This document shows, piece after piece, positions 1 to 6,166 of a DNA stretch of 6,183 bases (positions within the stretch are counted from its first letter, which is position 1; each line of letters begins with the position of its first letter). Both the position numbers and the translations under genes were made by a program. The stretch is from Planctomycetota bacterium (GTDB lineage: Bacteria; Planctomycetota; Phycisphaerae; Sedimentisphaerales; SM23-30), in assembly GCA_029573975.1 (NCBI GenBank), contig JAKQBU010000468.1:1-6183 (forward strand), written 5' to 3'. Under the pieces are notes generated by a model, which searched no databases, was not told the DNA's origin, and saw only the letters and a program-made list of their open reading frames with translations.

Positions 1-1439
1 AGCCGCACCGCATTCAGGCTGACCGTCAGCGTCTCCCGGGCATGTTCCGGGTCCTCTTTGATCGCCGACCAGGGCTTGCGCTGATCGAAATACCGGTTGA
101 CTTCGTCTGCCAGTCCGCAAATCCGCCGCACGGCCGTGGCATAATTCCGCGTTTCATAATCCTCGGCGATGGTTTCGGCGTGATCCTGCAAAACCTTGAG
201 CAGTTCGCGGCCCTCCAGCGATACCTCGCCCAGCCGGCCGCCCAGCCCTTTGGTAAGCATCGGCACCGACCGGCTGGCCAGATTCGCCAGCTTGCCCACC
301 AGGTCACTGTTCACCCGCAAAACAAAATCCGCCGTATTCAGATCGATATCTTCCGTCCCCGGGCCCAGCTTGCAGGCGTAATAATACCGCAGGTATTCCG
401 GGTCCAGATGTTTCAGATACGTCGCGGCGCTGATAAATGTGCCGCGCGACTTGCTCATCTTTTCCCCATTGACCGTCAAAAAGCCATGGATATTTAAACG
501 GGTCGGCGTATTGAAATCCGCTCCCATCAGCATCGCCGGCCAGAACAGGGCATGAAAATACGTAATATCCTTCCCGATAAAATGGTGGATTTCCGTATCC
601 CGGCTGCACCAGTAGTCCTCAAACTTCAGACCCTTCCGCCGGCAGTAATCCATGGTGCTGGCCATGTAGCCAATCGGAGCGTCCAGCCAGACATAAAAAT
701 ACTTGTCCGTCTCCCCCGGTATCAAAAAGCCGAAATACGGGGCATCCCGGGAGATATCCCAGTCCCGCAACCCCTGGCTGAACCACTCCTGCAGCTTGTT
801 CTGCACCTGCTCGTGGATTCGCCCTTCCCGCATCCATTCCTGCAGCTCTTGTGTGAAATTTCCCAACTGGAAGAAATAATGTTTCGATTTCCGGCGGGTC
901 GGCGGCTTCCGGCACACGCTGCACACCGCATCCTTCAGGTCCAGCGGCGTATAGGTCGCATGGCAGATTTCACAGGAATCGCCATACTGGTCCGGTGCCC
1001 CGCATTTCGGGCAGGTGCCCCGGATAAACCGGTCCGGCAAAAACATCTGATCCTGCTGGCAATACGCCTGCTCCACATCCCGGGTTACGATATGCCCCTT
1101 CTCCTTCAGCCGGCTGTAGATCGTCTCGCTCAACTGCCGGTTCTCCGGCGAATGAGTCGTATAATAATTATCAAAAGCAACCGCAAAGCCGGCAAAATCC
1201 CGCGTATGCTCCCCATGCACCCGCGCGATCAGTTCCTCCGGCGCAATCCCCTCCTGCCGGGCACGGATCATAATCGGCGTGCCGTGCGTATCGTCCGCAC
1301 AGCAGTAAATGCAGTCATGGCCCCGCATCTTCTGGAAGCGGACCCAGATATCCGTCTGAATATATTCCACCAGATGCCCGATATGGATCGAGCCGTTGGC
1401 ATACGGCAGCGCCGCGGTTACGAGTATTTTTCTTGCCAT
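1..1439 (-). CDS. metG: Methionyl-tRNA synthetase, 3' end cut by the window edge
   Basis: Cytoplasmic class I aminoacyl-tRNA synthetase that charges tRNA-Met with methionine using ATP. About 479 residues are visible, against 677 in the E. coli enzyme, so the anticodon-binding domain is incomplete and any C-terminal tRNA-binding (Trbp111-like) domain lies outside. Translation from the ATG at 1439 gives the HIGH-type signature YANGSIHIGH at residues 13-22, a CADDTHGTP motif, a zinc knuckle with C143, C146, C156 and C159, KYFYVWLDAPIGYM around W251, and a perfect KMSKS at residues 327-331 (bases 447-461). All these motifs and the left edge lie in one frame, so I see no frameshift. The sequence follows the E. 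coli-type enzyme closely. An extra CSVC pair (C173, C176) follows the first knuckle. The start lies 3 bases after the ricT stop, with a modest AGG about 8 bases upstream, so the two genes are probably co-transcribed and may be translationally coupled. Confidence 0.97.
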   Translation of the reverse strand, partial: MARKILVTAALPYANGSIHIGHLVEYIQTDIWVRFQKMRGHDCIYCCADDTHGTPIMIRARQEGIAPEELIARVHGEHTRDFAGFAVAFDNYYTTHSPENRQLSETIYSRLKEKGHIVTRDVEQAYCQQDQMFLPDRFIRGTCPKCGAPDQYGDSCEICHATYTPLDLKDAVCSVCRKPPTRRKSKHYFFQLGNFTQELQEWMREGRIHEQVQNKLQEWFSQGLRDWDISRDAPYFGFLIPGETDKYFYVWLDAPIGYMASTMDYCRRKGLKFEDYWCSRDTEIHHFIGKDITYFHALFWPAMLMGADFNTPTRLNIHGFLTVNGEKMSKSRGTFISAATYLKHLDPEYLRYYYACKLGPGTEDIDLNTADFVLRVNSDLVGKLANLASRSVPMLTKGLGGRLGEVSLEGRELLKVLQDHAETIAEDYETRNYATAVRRICGLADEVNRYFDQRKPWSAIKEDPEHARETLTVSLNAVR

Positions 1440-1442
1440 TAA

Positions 1443-2684
1443 TTATACCTGTCCGTTCTCTGGTTCTCCTGGCAAATTTTGTTCCTGGCCGGCCTCATTG
1501 CCCGGCGCCTCGCCCGATTTTTTCTTCTTTCGTTTGCGGCGCCGCTTTTTCTTACGGCCTTCGCCCGGCCCGGCCTGGCCCTCCGCCGGCGGCGGTTCCT
1601 TTTCCGGCGGGACGGGCGGGGCTTTTTCTTCCTGCCTACGCGGCGCGGCCCGCGATTCCTCCGGTTTCAACAGCCCTTCCGGAACTTTATAATTTCTCTC
1701 CAGAATTTCTTCATTGGCTACCGCCATAATCCGGTTGTCATTCATGCGAATCTTGACCAGTTGCGTCAGCACCTGCGTCTCCACCACCACGCCCGGCCCC
1801 TTTTCAACCAGCACCGTGCTGCCTACCCGCGGCAGATGTTTCTGAAGCTCTTCATATACCTCATTCTCATACCGCAGGCAGCATTTCAGGCGGCCGCACC
1901 GGCCGGAGATCTTGTTGGGGTCCAGCGTCGTCTTCTGCAGCTTGGCCATCTTCATGTTCACCGGCTGGAGGACTTTCAGAAAGTTCTTGCAGCAGCATTG
2001 GCGGCCGCAAACCTCAAAATCGGCAATCAGCCGGGCCTCATCCCGGGCGCCCACCTGCCGCATCTCGATCCGCGTCTGGTACTCCTGCGCCAGCTCCTTC
2101 ACCAGATTGCGAAAATCCACCCGCCCTTCCGCCATGAAATAGTAGATAATCCGGTCCCCGCCGAACAAATGATCGACCGCCACCAGCGTCATTTTCAAAT
2201 TGTGTTTTTGAATCAGCTCTTCGCAATACCGCTGCTCCGCCAGGGCATTCTTGCGCAGGTGCCGCTGCTCATTGAGGTCCTGCTCGTTGGCAAACCGGAT
2301 GATCCGCCCCGTCCGGGTGAAGGGATAATTCGGCCCGCTGACCTGGTAGTAATGATCCAGCTCCTCATCCGTACAGAATACATTCGCCCGCTTGTGGCAG
2401 AAGGGCGAGATAATCTCCCCGATTTCCATGCCCCGCTCGGTATTGATAATCACATGGGTTACGCCCGGGGGGATCTCCCGTTCGGAATGGCGGAACTGGC
2501 CCACCAGACCAATCAAGCCATAACGAACCAGCAGGGTGCGATACCGGCTTTTGGCAGCGGCGCCTTCCTTTTCCCCGGATTTTTCCCGGGGCTTTTCCGG
2601 GGCCTTCGCTTCGGTTTTCCCGGTTTCCGGACCGGCATCCGCGGCAGGTTTTGGTTCTTCTTCCATATATTCAGGTTCAAGCAT
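1443..2684 (-). CDS. ricT: PSP1-domain protein, RicT/YaaT family
   Basis: 413 residues. In B. subtilis, RicT (YaaT) joins RicA and RicF in an Fe-S complex that promotes RNase Y-dependent mRNA maturation and affects competence and sporulation; its role outside Firmicutes is largely inferred. Residues about 48-335 match that family along their length, including FMAEGRVDFRNLVKELA (183-199), IEMRQVGARDEARL and KISGRCGRLKCCLRYE. The two family cysteine sets are intact: C226 with C231/C232, and C263 with C268/C269, expected to be Fe-S ligands. C230 is an extra cysteine, giving a CCC run. Low-complexity extensions flank the core: residues 1-46 are rich in E, K, P and A, and residues 340-413 are rich in P and E, with 13 basic residues in a row at 377-389. 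The ATG at 2684 has only a weak AAGAAAG upstream; M7 (2666) is a possible alternative start. No ricA or ricF gene is in view. Confidence 0.93.
   Translation of the reverse strand: MLEPEYMEEEPKPAADAGPETGKTEAKAPEKPREKSGEKEGAAAKSRYRTLLVRYGLIGLVGQFRHSEREIPPGVTHVIINTERGMEIGEIISPFCHKRANVFCTDEELDHYYQVSGPNYPFTRTGRIIRFANEQDLNEQRHLRKNALAEQRYCEELIQKHNLKMTLVAVDHLFGGDRIIYYFMAEGRVDFRNLVKELAQEYQTRIEMRQVGARDEARLIADFEVCGRQCCCKNFLKVLQPVNMKMAKLQKTTLDPNKISGRCGRLKCCLRYENEVYEELQKHLPRVGSTVLVEKGPGVVVETQVLTQLVKIRMNDNRIMAVANEEILERNYKVPEGLLKPEESRAAPRRQEEKAPPVPPEKEPPPAEGQAGPGEGRKKKRRRKRKKKKSGEAPGNEAGQEQNLPGEPENGQV
1518..1556 (-). other. Polybasic tract in the RicT C-terminal tail
   Basis: These bases encode 13 consecutive lysines and arginines (RicT residues 377-389) inside an otherwise acidic, proline-rich tail. 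Lysine and arginine codons are mixed, so this is not a simple nucleotide repeat. Such a patch would be expected to bind nucleic acid or an acidic partner. That would fit an RNA-related role, but this is inference. Confidence 0.85.
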
Positions 2685-2692
2685 GTATTTTT

Positions 2693-2756
2693 ACGGCTTT
2701 CTTGACGCCAGCGTCAAAAACTCTTCGACCCCTGGTTAGGGGGGAGCCAGAGCCGT
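2693..2756 (-). promoter_or_regulatory. Potentially structured leader before ricT
   Basis: The 81-base gap between holB and ricT can fold, when read on the minus strand, into nested stems. ACGGCT (2756-2751) pairs with AGCCGT (2698-2693) as an outer stem. Inside it, CCCC pairs with GGGG (2744-2739 with 2732-2729) around a 6-base TAACCA loop, and a perfect inverted repeat lies at 2702-2717. The outer stem ends 8 bases before the ricT ATG, so it would cover the weak Shine-Dalgarno-like AAGAAAG. A role in controlling ricT translation is possible. I recognise no known riboswitch class, and short stems arise by chance in GC-rich DNA. Confidence 0.35.
2702..2717. repeat. Perfect 16-bp palindromic repeat
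   Basis: The plus strand reads TTGACGCCAGCGTCAA, with 7-base arms around a 2-base centre (as RNA, a 6-bp stem with a CUGG or CCAG tetraloop). It lies 17 bases before the ricT start codon. No T-run follows it on the minus strand, so it is a poor intrinsic terminator. It could be an operator for a dimeric regulator or an RNA hairpin. The repeat itself is certain; its function is unknown. Confidence 0.6.
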
Positions 2757-2765
2757 TTTTGGATG

Positions 2766-3926
2766 TCAATATCGACTTTTAACGGTTCCGGCGTTCTTCG
2801 TTTTTTTACTATAATTCAAGCATTGTAACATAAGGGATTCAAAAATCAAAGAGACATTCACATTTTGATTCAATAGTCTGGCCGCCCGCTCGGTGCCGCG
2901 AATGGCCTGGCTGGCACCACGCAGGCCAAACATCCGGGCCATCCGGTCGATTTCCGCCGCCTGGTCCGCTGCCCCGCCGTCGATCCCGCTACCCTCCGCC
3001 AGGCGGCGAATGACCAGATGGAAAGCATGTGCCATCATCTGGAGATAAAATTTTTGTCCGCGCCGCACCGTGGCACTTTGCGACTGGTCGGGATTGGCTT
3101 TTAGATGTTTTTCGGCATATTCTTTGGCCTGTTCGGCCAGCCAGCCGGCTGTCTCCAGCACCGAGTCATACTCCAGCCCCGCCAGATGCCGAACCAGTTC
3201 GCACTTGTTCTCATACAGGCCCAGTCCCGACAGCTCCAGCGCCACTCCCAGACTTCCTTCCGAAAAATCGCTCCAGTAGGCCGCCTGAGCTGCGGGGCAA
3301 CCGGCCTCCTGCAGCCGCTGAATCAGGAATTCCCCCGGCAGGGAGCCGAATCGCACCGGCTGGCAGCGGCTGCGGATGGTAGGCAGCAGCCGGTCTATTT
3401 TTTCGCTGAGTAAAAACAAAAACGTGTTCACCGGTGGTTCTTCCAGCGTTTTCAGCAGGGAATTCTGCGCCCCCCGGGTCATGCTGTCGGCTTCTTCGAT
3501 GATAAAAATCCGGGCCTGGTTTCGCGAGGGATACACCCCCGCCTGCTCGATGACAAACTCCCGGATGACATCGATCGGCAGCTCGATGGTCTGCCGGTCC
3601 CGCCCCTGGCTGGTGTGCTTCACCAGTTCTTTCGTGATAATATGAAGATCCGGATGGTTGCCCGCCGCCACCAGATGGCAATCTGGGCAGATGCCGCAGG
3701 CATCTTCATACTGGGTGATATCCCGGCCGCCGGGCCGGTCCGCCGGCCAGACACGCTGTTGCCTCTGGGAACAAAGCAGCAGCTTACTCCACTGCCGGGC
3801 GAGTAACCCTTTGCCTACCCCCTCCGGGCCGTGAAAAATATAGCTGTGCGGCATTCGCTGGGATTGATAGGCCCGCAGCAGCAGACGAATGGCCAAATCC
3901 TGGCCTACCACCTCAAGAAGAGACAT
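2766..3926 (-). CDS. holB: DNA polymerase III subunit delta'
   Basis: 386 residues, longer than the roughly 330 usual in E. coli and B. subtilis. Delta' is the stationary arm of the clamp-loader complex that places the beta sliding clamp on DNA; it is cytoplasmic and an AAA+ family member. Visible in order are VVGQ near residue 8, a P-loop-like GPEGVGKG (33-40), a zinc module with C52, C77, C80 and C83 followed by NHPD, a Walker-B-like FIIEEAD (141-147), the NSLLKTLEEPP segment (155-165) and the SRC motif (S186-R187-C188), where an arginine finger acts in trans on a neighbouring subunit. The last P-loop position is glycine rather than Ser/Thr, so ATP hydrolysis here is unlikely, as is usual for delta'. 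The C-terminal collar region is less conserved. The start overlaps the tmk end by 14 bases, and a strong AGGGAGGT lies inside tmk. A DnaX-type subunit is ruled out by the tmk context and the delta'-type features. Confidence 0.95.
   Translation of the reverse strand: MSLLEVVGQDLAIRLLLRAYQSQRMPHSYIFHGPEGVGKGLLARQWSKLLLCSQRQQRVWPADRPGGRDITQYEDACGICPDCHLVAAGNHPDLHIITKELVKHTSQGRDRQTIELPIDVIREFVIEQAGVYPSRNQARIFIIEEADSMTRGAQNSLLKTLEEPPVNTFLFLLSEKIDRLLPTIRSRCQPVRFGSLPGEFLIQRLQEAGCPAAQAAYWSDFSEGSLGVALELSGLGLYENKCELVRHLAGLEYDSVLETAGWLAEQAKEYAEKHLKANPDQSQSATVRRGQKFYLQMMAHAFHLVIRRLAEGSGIDGGAADQAAEIDRMARMFGLRGASQAIRGTERAARLLNQNVNVSLIFESLMLQCLNYSKKTKNAGTVKSRY
2822..2849 (-). promoter_or_regulatory. Candidate promoter for ricT-metG inside the end of holB
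   Basis: Minus-strand TTGATT (2849-2844), a 16-base spacer and TACAAT (2827-2822), with TGT directly before the -10 as an extended -10 element. The surrounding holB 3' end is visibly more AT-rich than the rest of the gene. Transcription would begin near 2815, giving a leader of about 130 bases that contains the paired segments at 2693-2756. The -35 matches consensus at only four of six bases, so this is a candidate only. ricT could equally be read from the tmk promoter. Confidence 0.4.
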
Positions 3927-4542
3927 ACGTTTTCACTACCTCCCTAATACGCTGATGGACCTGTTCCACCGTCCCGGATCCATCCACCACTCGAAAATCC
4001 GCCCGGCCCTTCGCCAGTTCCAGAAACGCCTCCCGCACCTTCCGATGAAACTGGTCCCCCTTGCCTTCCATGCGATCCGGCCGGTCGCCCACCCGTCCCA
4101 ATCCGACGGCGGACGGGATATCGATAATAATCGTCAGGTCCGGCCAGGTCCGTTCCAGGCTCACCTGGGCCAATTGCAGCACCACCTCCGGCCCGATCCG
4201 GCCCGCCACCGCCTGATAGGCATACGTGCTGGAAACCCACCGGTCGCATAATACGCATTTCCCCGCCGCCAGGGCCGGGCCTATGCACTGGCTGAACAAT
4301 TGGGCCCGGCTGGCCATATACAGCAGCGCCTCGCACCGGACCGACATCTCCCCATGGGCATTATCCAGTAAAATCCGGCGGATTTTCTCGCCGATAGCCG
4401 TACCGCCGGGATCGCGCACAGGCAGTACCGCAAGACCCTGCTTTTCCATATCCTCTTTCAGCAAAAGAGTTTGCGTACTTTTTCCCGCCCCATCCGGTCC
4501 GTCGATAACGATAAATTTTCCCTTGAGATTATTCCAATTCAT
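3913..4542 (-). CDS. tmk: Thymidylate kinase
   Basis: 209 residues, normal for the family. It phosphorylates dTMP to dTDP with ATP in the cytoplasm, a required step towards dTTP. The P-loop is GPDGAGKST (residues 15-23). RDPGGT (43-48) corresponds to the usual R-E-PGGT, with Asp in place of Glu. DRWVSSTYAYQ (100-110) is the DR-x3-ST-x-AYQ substrate-site signature. WPDLTIIIDIP (132-142) precedes the LID region, where R149, R153 and R156 sit. Having basic residues in the LID and none in the P-loop suggests the bacterial type II arrangement. The ATG at 4542 is the only sensible start because the next methionine (M32) lies beyond the P-loop. There is no convincing Shine-Dalgarno sequence, and the promoter at 4549-4577 predicts a leaderless message. 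The stop lies inside the start of holB, which implies an operon. Confidence 0.97.
   Translation of the reverse strand: MNWNNLKGKFIVIDGPDGAGKSTQTLLLKEDMEKQGLAVLPVRDPGGTAIGEKIRRILLDNAHGEMSVRCEALLYMASRAQLFSQCIGPALAAGKCVLCDRWVSSTYAYQAVAGRIGPEVVLQLAQVSLERTWPDLTIIIDIPSAVGLGRVGDRPDRMEGKGDQFHRKVREAFLELAKGRADFRVVDGSGTVEQVHQRIREVVKTYVSS
3938..3945 (-). promoter_or_regulatory. Ribosome binding site for holB inside tmk
   Basis: The minus strand reads AGGGAGGT within the last tmk codons, about 12 bases before the holB ATG at 3926. The match to anti-Shine-Dalgarno is strong, although the spacing is longer than ideal. It supports the 3926 start and independent or re-initiated translation of holB after tmk. 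Confidence 0.6.
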
Positions 4543-4548
4543 TCGGTG

Positions 4549-4577
4549 ATCATAGGCCCTGCCGCCGATTCTGTCAA
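4549..4577 (-). promoter_or_regulatory. Near-consensus sigma-70 promoter for tmk
   Basis: The minus strand reads TTGACA (4577-4572, a perfect -35), a 17-base spacer and TATGAT (4554-4549, five of six -10 matches). Counting the last -10 base as -7 puts +1 at 4542, exactly the A of the tmk start codon, so the predicted transcript has no 5' untranslated region. This promoter separates tmk-holB-ricT-metG from the GH10-like gene upstream. Confidence 0.75.
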
Positions 4578-4586
4578 CGACCGAAA

Positions 4587-4612
4587 CAAAACCCGTATTT
4601 CCTTTGGTTTTG
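4587..4612. repeat. 7-bp inverted repeat between the GH10-like gene and tmk
   Basis: The plus strand has CAAAACC (4587-4593), a 12-base loop and GGTTTTG (4606-4612), which are perfect reverse complements. It lies 32 bases past the GH10-like stop and just upstream of the tmk -35. On the minus strand the second arm runs into TTT and then CGG, so it is at best a weak terminator, and the AT-rich stem could be chance. No small gene is visible in the rest of this 102-base gap. Confidence 0.3.
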
Positions 4613-4644
4613 CTTAAAATCGATTATAAGATACCGGAGCGGCT

Positions 4645-6156
4645 TTATTGGTTCCCCTTGCCCCGTTCCGGTTTGATTAACTCTTTCTTTAATTCACATA
4701 ACTGCTGATAGGCCAGCTTGGGGGTCAGGTCTTTTTTCAGCAGGCCGCCATTTTGCATGACGCTCGTCTCACAGTCGGCCAAATCCTGCCAGGTAATCGT
4801 ATCAATATACGGTTTGCTCAAGCCGATGCGATACACATTTCGCAGCCATTCCGCCTGCACCGTCTCGGACCAGGGTCCATGCCAGCATCCGGCTTCACAG
4901 GGCTTATCCCCTTTGTCCGGCTGCTTTTCCGCTTCGCTGGGAACCTGCAAGCCGGCCAGATGCACCTGTTTGCCGAAATTCGCAAACCGGTCCAGCAATC
5001 CTGACAGCTCCAGCAGGTCCCGGCTGCGGCAGCCGGAGCCGGGCTGGCCAAAACGGATTTTCAGACCGAAACCGTCAAACACAATCCCGCTCTGACAAAT
5101 CATATCCGCATAGATCAGCGGCGGCACCGTCCGCTGGTTCATCGCATAATACTCGCCCCACGGCTCCACCAGCTCGATCAGCACCAGACTGCGGGTCGAA
5201 GACCGCTTGGCCGCCAGGGCCGCCGAACGGGTCATCTCGATAATCTGCTCAAAACTGAAATTAAAGCCGTTGTGAGCATTCAATCCGCTGATGACATCCC
5301 AGGCCTGCACTTTCTTGCTGTACCGCTCGACGACTTTCGAGATGAATTCATACGCCATCTCGCGGACCTGCTCAAAATCATTTTCCCAGATATACAGCCA
5401 GTCGGGGATCATCGCCGGCGCAAAACTCACCAGCGGACCCACCTTGACCGCAATGCGATTGTGCACCAGTTGGTTGACACATTCGTCCAGCAGCTCGAAA
5501 TTCTGCTCCTGTTCCTTCGGCTCAATCTCCCGCCAGCAGACCGGCACCGTCACAAAATGAAAATTCGCCTTGATATAGTTCATATAGGCGTGGTCTTTGA
5601 TCCGCTGCGGATCGATACAGCAGCCGAAGCTGTGCCGCCCGAAACCCTGCGTACTGGTCCGCCGCTGCAAAAAAACCTCGCCGTGAAATTGCGCCATCTG
5701 TTCCCCCGCCTGCATGGACAGGGCCAGCGATTCATCGGCGTATTGCGCTGCCTTTTCCGGCTCGTCCAGATGGCACAAGGCCGCCACAAATTTATCCAGC
5801 GCACCATCAATCATTTGATGATGTTCCTCCGCCAGCTCCAGATCGGTCATGCCCCATTCTTCCCGTTTCTGGCTGATTTTCAGCAGCCGCGAGCGGGCAA
5901 TCTCCACATTTAGATTATACGGCCGGTTCCGAATCGGCAGCCGGGTGGTTTGCAGCGATATTCTGCCGAATCCCACGACCTCCCACAGCAGTGAGAGACC
6001 CACAGCACTATCGCTGTTGCGCAGCCCGATGAGCTGGCCATCGGCAAAATTCAACTGGGCCCGTACCGGAATATCATCCTGCCCGAACAGGTATGCCCCC
6101 GCCAGCGACATCTGCTGGACCGCCTTGCCATGACTATAAACCTGAAAACGAATCAT
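4645..6156 (-). CDS. GH10 xylanase-like protein, probably catalytically inactive
   Basis: 503 residues with no signal peptide or membrane segment, so probably cytoplasmic. Residues about 170-490 resemble the GH10 (endo-1,4-beta-xylanase) barrel: VPVCWREIEP (204-213), VGPLVSFAPAMIPDWL (239-254) where xylanases have GHTLVWHSQ-x-PDW, VQAWDVIS (283-290) for WDVVNE, VFDGFGLKIRFG (359-370), KQVHLAGLQ (396-404) for the ITELD strand, ITWQDLAD (454-461) and GGLLKKDLTPKLAYQQL (470-486). Both catalytic glutamates are missing: the acid/base position is G291 and the nucleophile position is G402. The active-site His of HTLVWH is also absent. Residues 1-170 form a beta-rich then helical region (NRPYNLNVEIAR at 77-88) that I do not recognise. 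A segment around 410-437 carries C420 and C424. The ATG at 6156 has AGGA 6 bases upstream. The frame is uninterrupted and its composition matches the neighbours, so this is not decay. An automatic label of xylanase would probably be wrong; its function is unknown. Confidence 0.85.
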   Translation of the reverse strand: MIRFQVYSHGKAVQQMSLAGAYLFGQDDIPVRAQLNFADGQLIGLRNSDSAVGLSLLWEVVGFGRISLQTTRLPIRNRPYNLNVEIARSRLLKISQKREEWGMTDLELAEEHHQMIDGALDKFVAALCHLDEPEKAAQYADESLALSMQAGEQMAQFHGEVFLQRRTSTQGFGRHSFGCCIDPQRIKDHAYMNYIKANFHFVTVPVCWREIEPKEQEQNFELLDECVNQLVHNRIAVKVGPLVSFAPAMIPDWLYIWENDFEQVREMAYEFISKVVERYSKKVQAWDVISGLNAHNGFNFSFEQIIEMTRSAALAAKRSSTRSLVLIELVEPWGEYYAMNQRTVPPLIYADMICQSGIVFDGFGLKIRFGQPGSGCRSRDLLELSGLLDRFANFGKQVHLAGLQVPSEAEKQPDKGDKPCEAGCWHGPWSETVQAEWLRNVYRIGLSKPYIDTITWQDLADCETSVMQNGGLLKKDLTPKLAYQQLCELKKELIKPERGKGNQ

Positions 6157-6162
6157 CCGCTA

Positions 6163-6166
6163 TCCT
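6163..6166 (-). promoter_or_regulatory. Ribosome binding site of the GH10-like gene
   Basis: AGGA on the minus strand, 6 bases before the ATG at 6156, supports that start. It contrasts with tmk, which lacks such a site. Only 27 bases upstream of the gene are in view, and no promoter can be called there. Confidence 0.6.

Noticed and set aside
552..1442. 296-codon plus-strand open frame
   Set aside because: It lies fully antisense to metG, whose translation shows the HIGH, zinc and tryptophan-site motifs. The plus-strand protein has no recognisable domain and is explained by GC-rich codon bias.
1442..1447. TATAAT on the minus strand just before metG, as a promoter
   Set aside because: No -35-like hexamer lies 16-18 bases upstream (the sequence there is purine-rich AGGAGA-like), and the start would fall inside metG.
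1479..2705. 408-codon plus-strand open frame
   Set aside because: Antisense to ricT, which matches its family over most of its length. The plus-strand product is low in complexity and unlike any family I know.
2761..2772. Perfect TTGACA overlapping the holB stop, as a -35 for ricT
   Set aside because: At 16-18 bases downstream the sequence is C-rich (CTCCCC), with no -10-like hexamer.
4622..4627. TATAAT on the minus strand after the GH10-like stop, as a second tmk promoter
   Set aside because: No acceptable -35 at the right distance; the TTGACA/TATGAT pair nearer to tmk is far better.
5019..5043. GC-rich inverted repeats (CCGGCTGC-G-GCAGCCGG and an overlapping CCCGGCT/AGCCGGG)
   Set aside because: They lie inside the GH10-like coding frame (around residues 372-379) and fit Gly/Ser/Cys/Arg codons in GC-rich DNA; I see no reason to call a terminator or attachment site.
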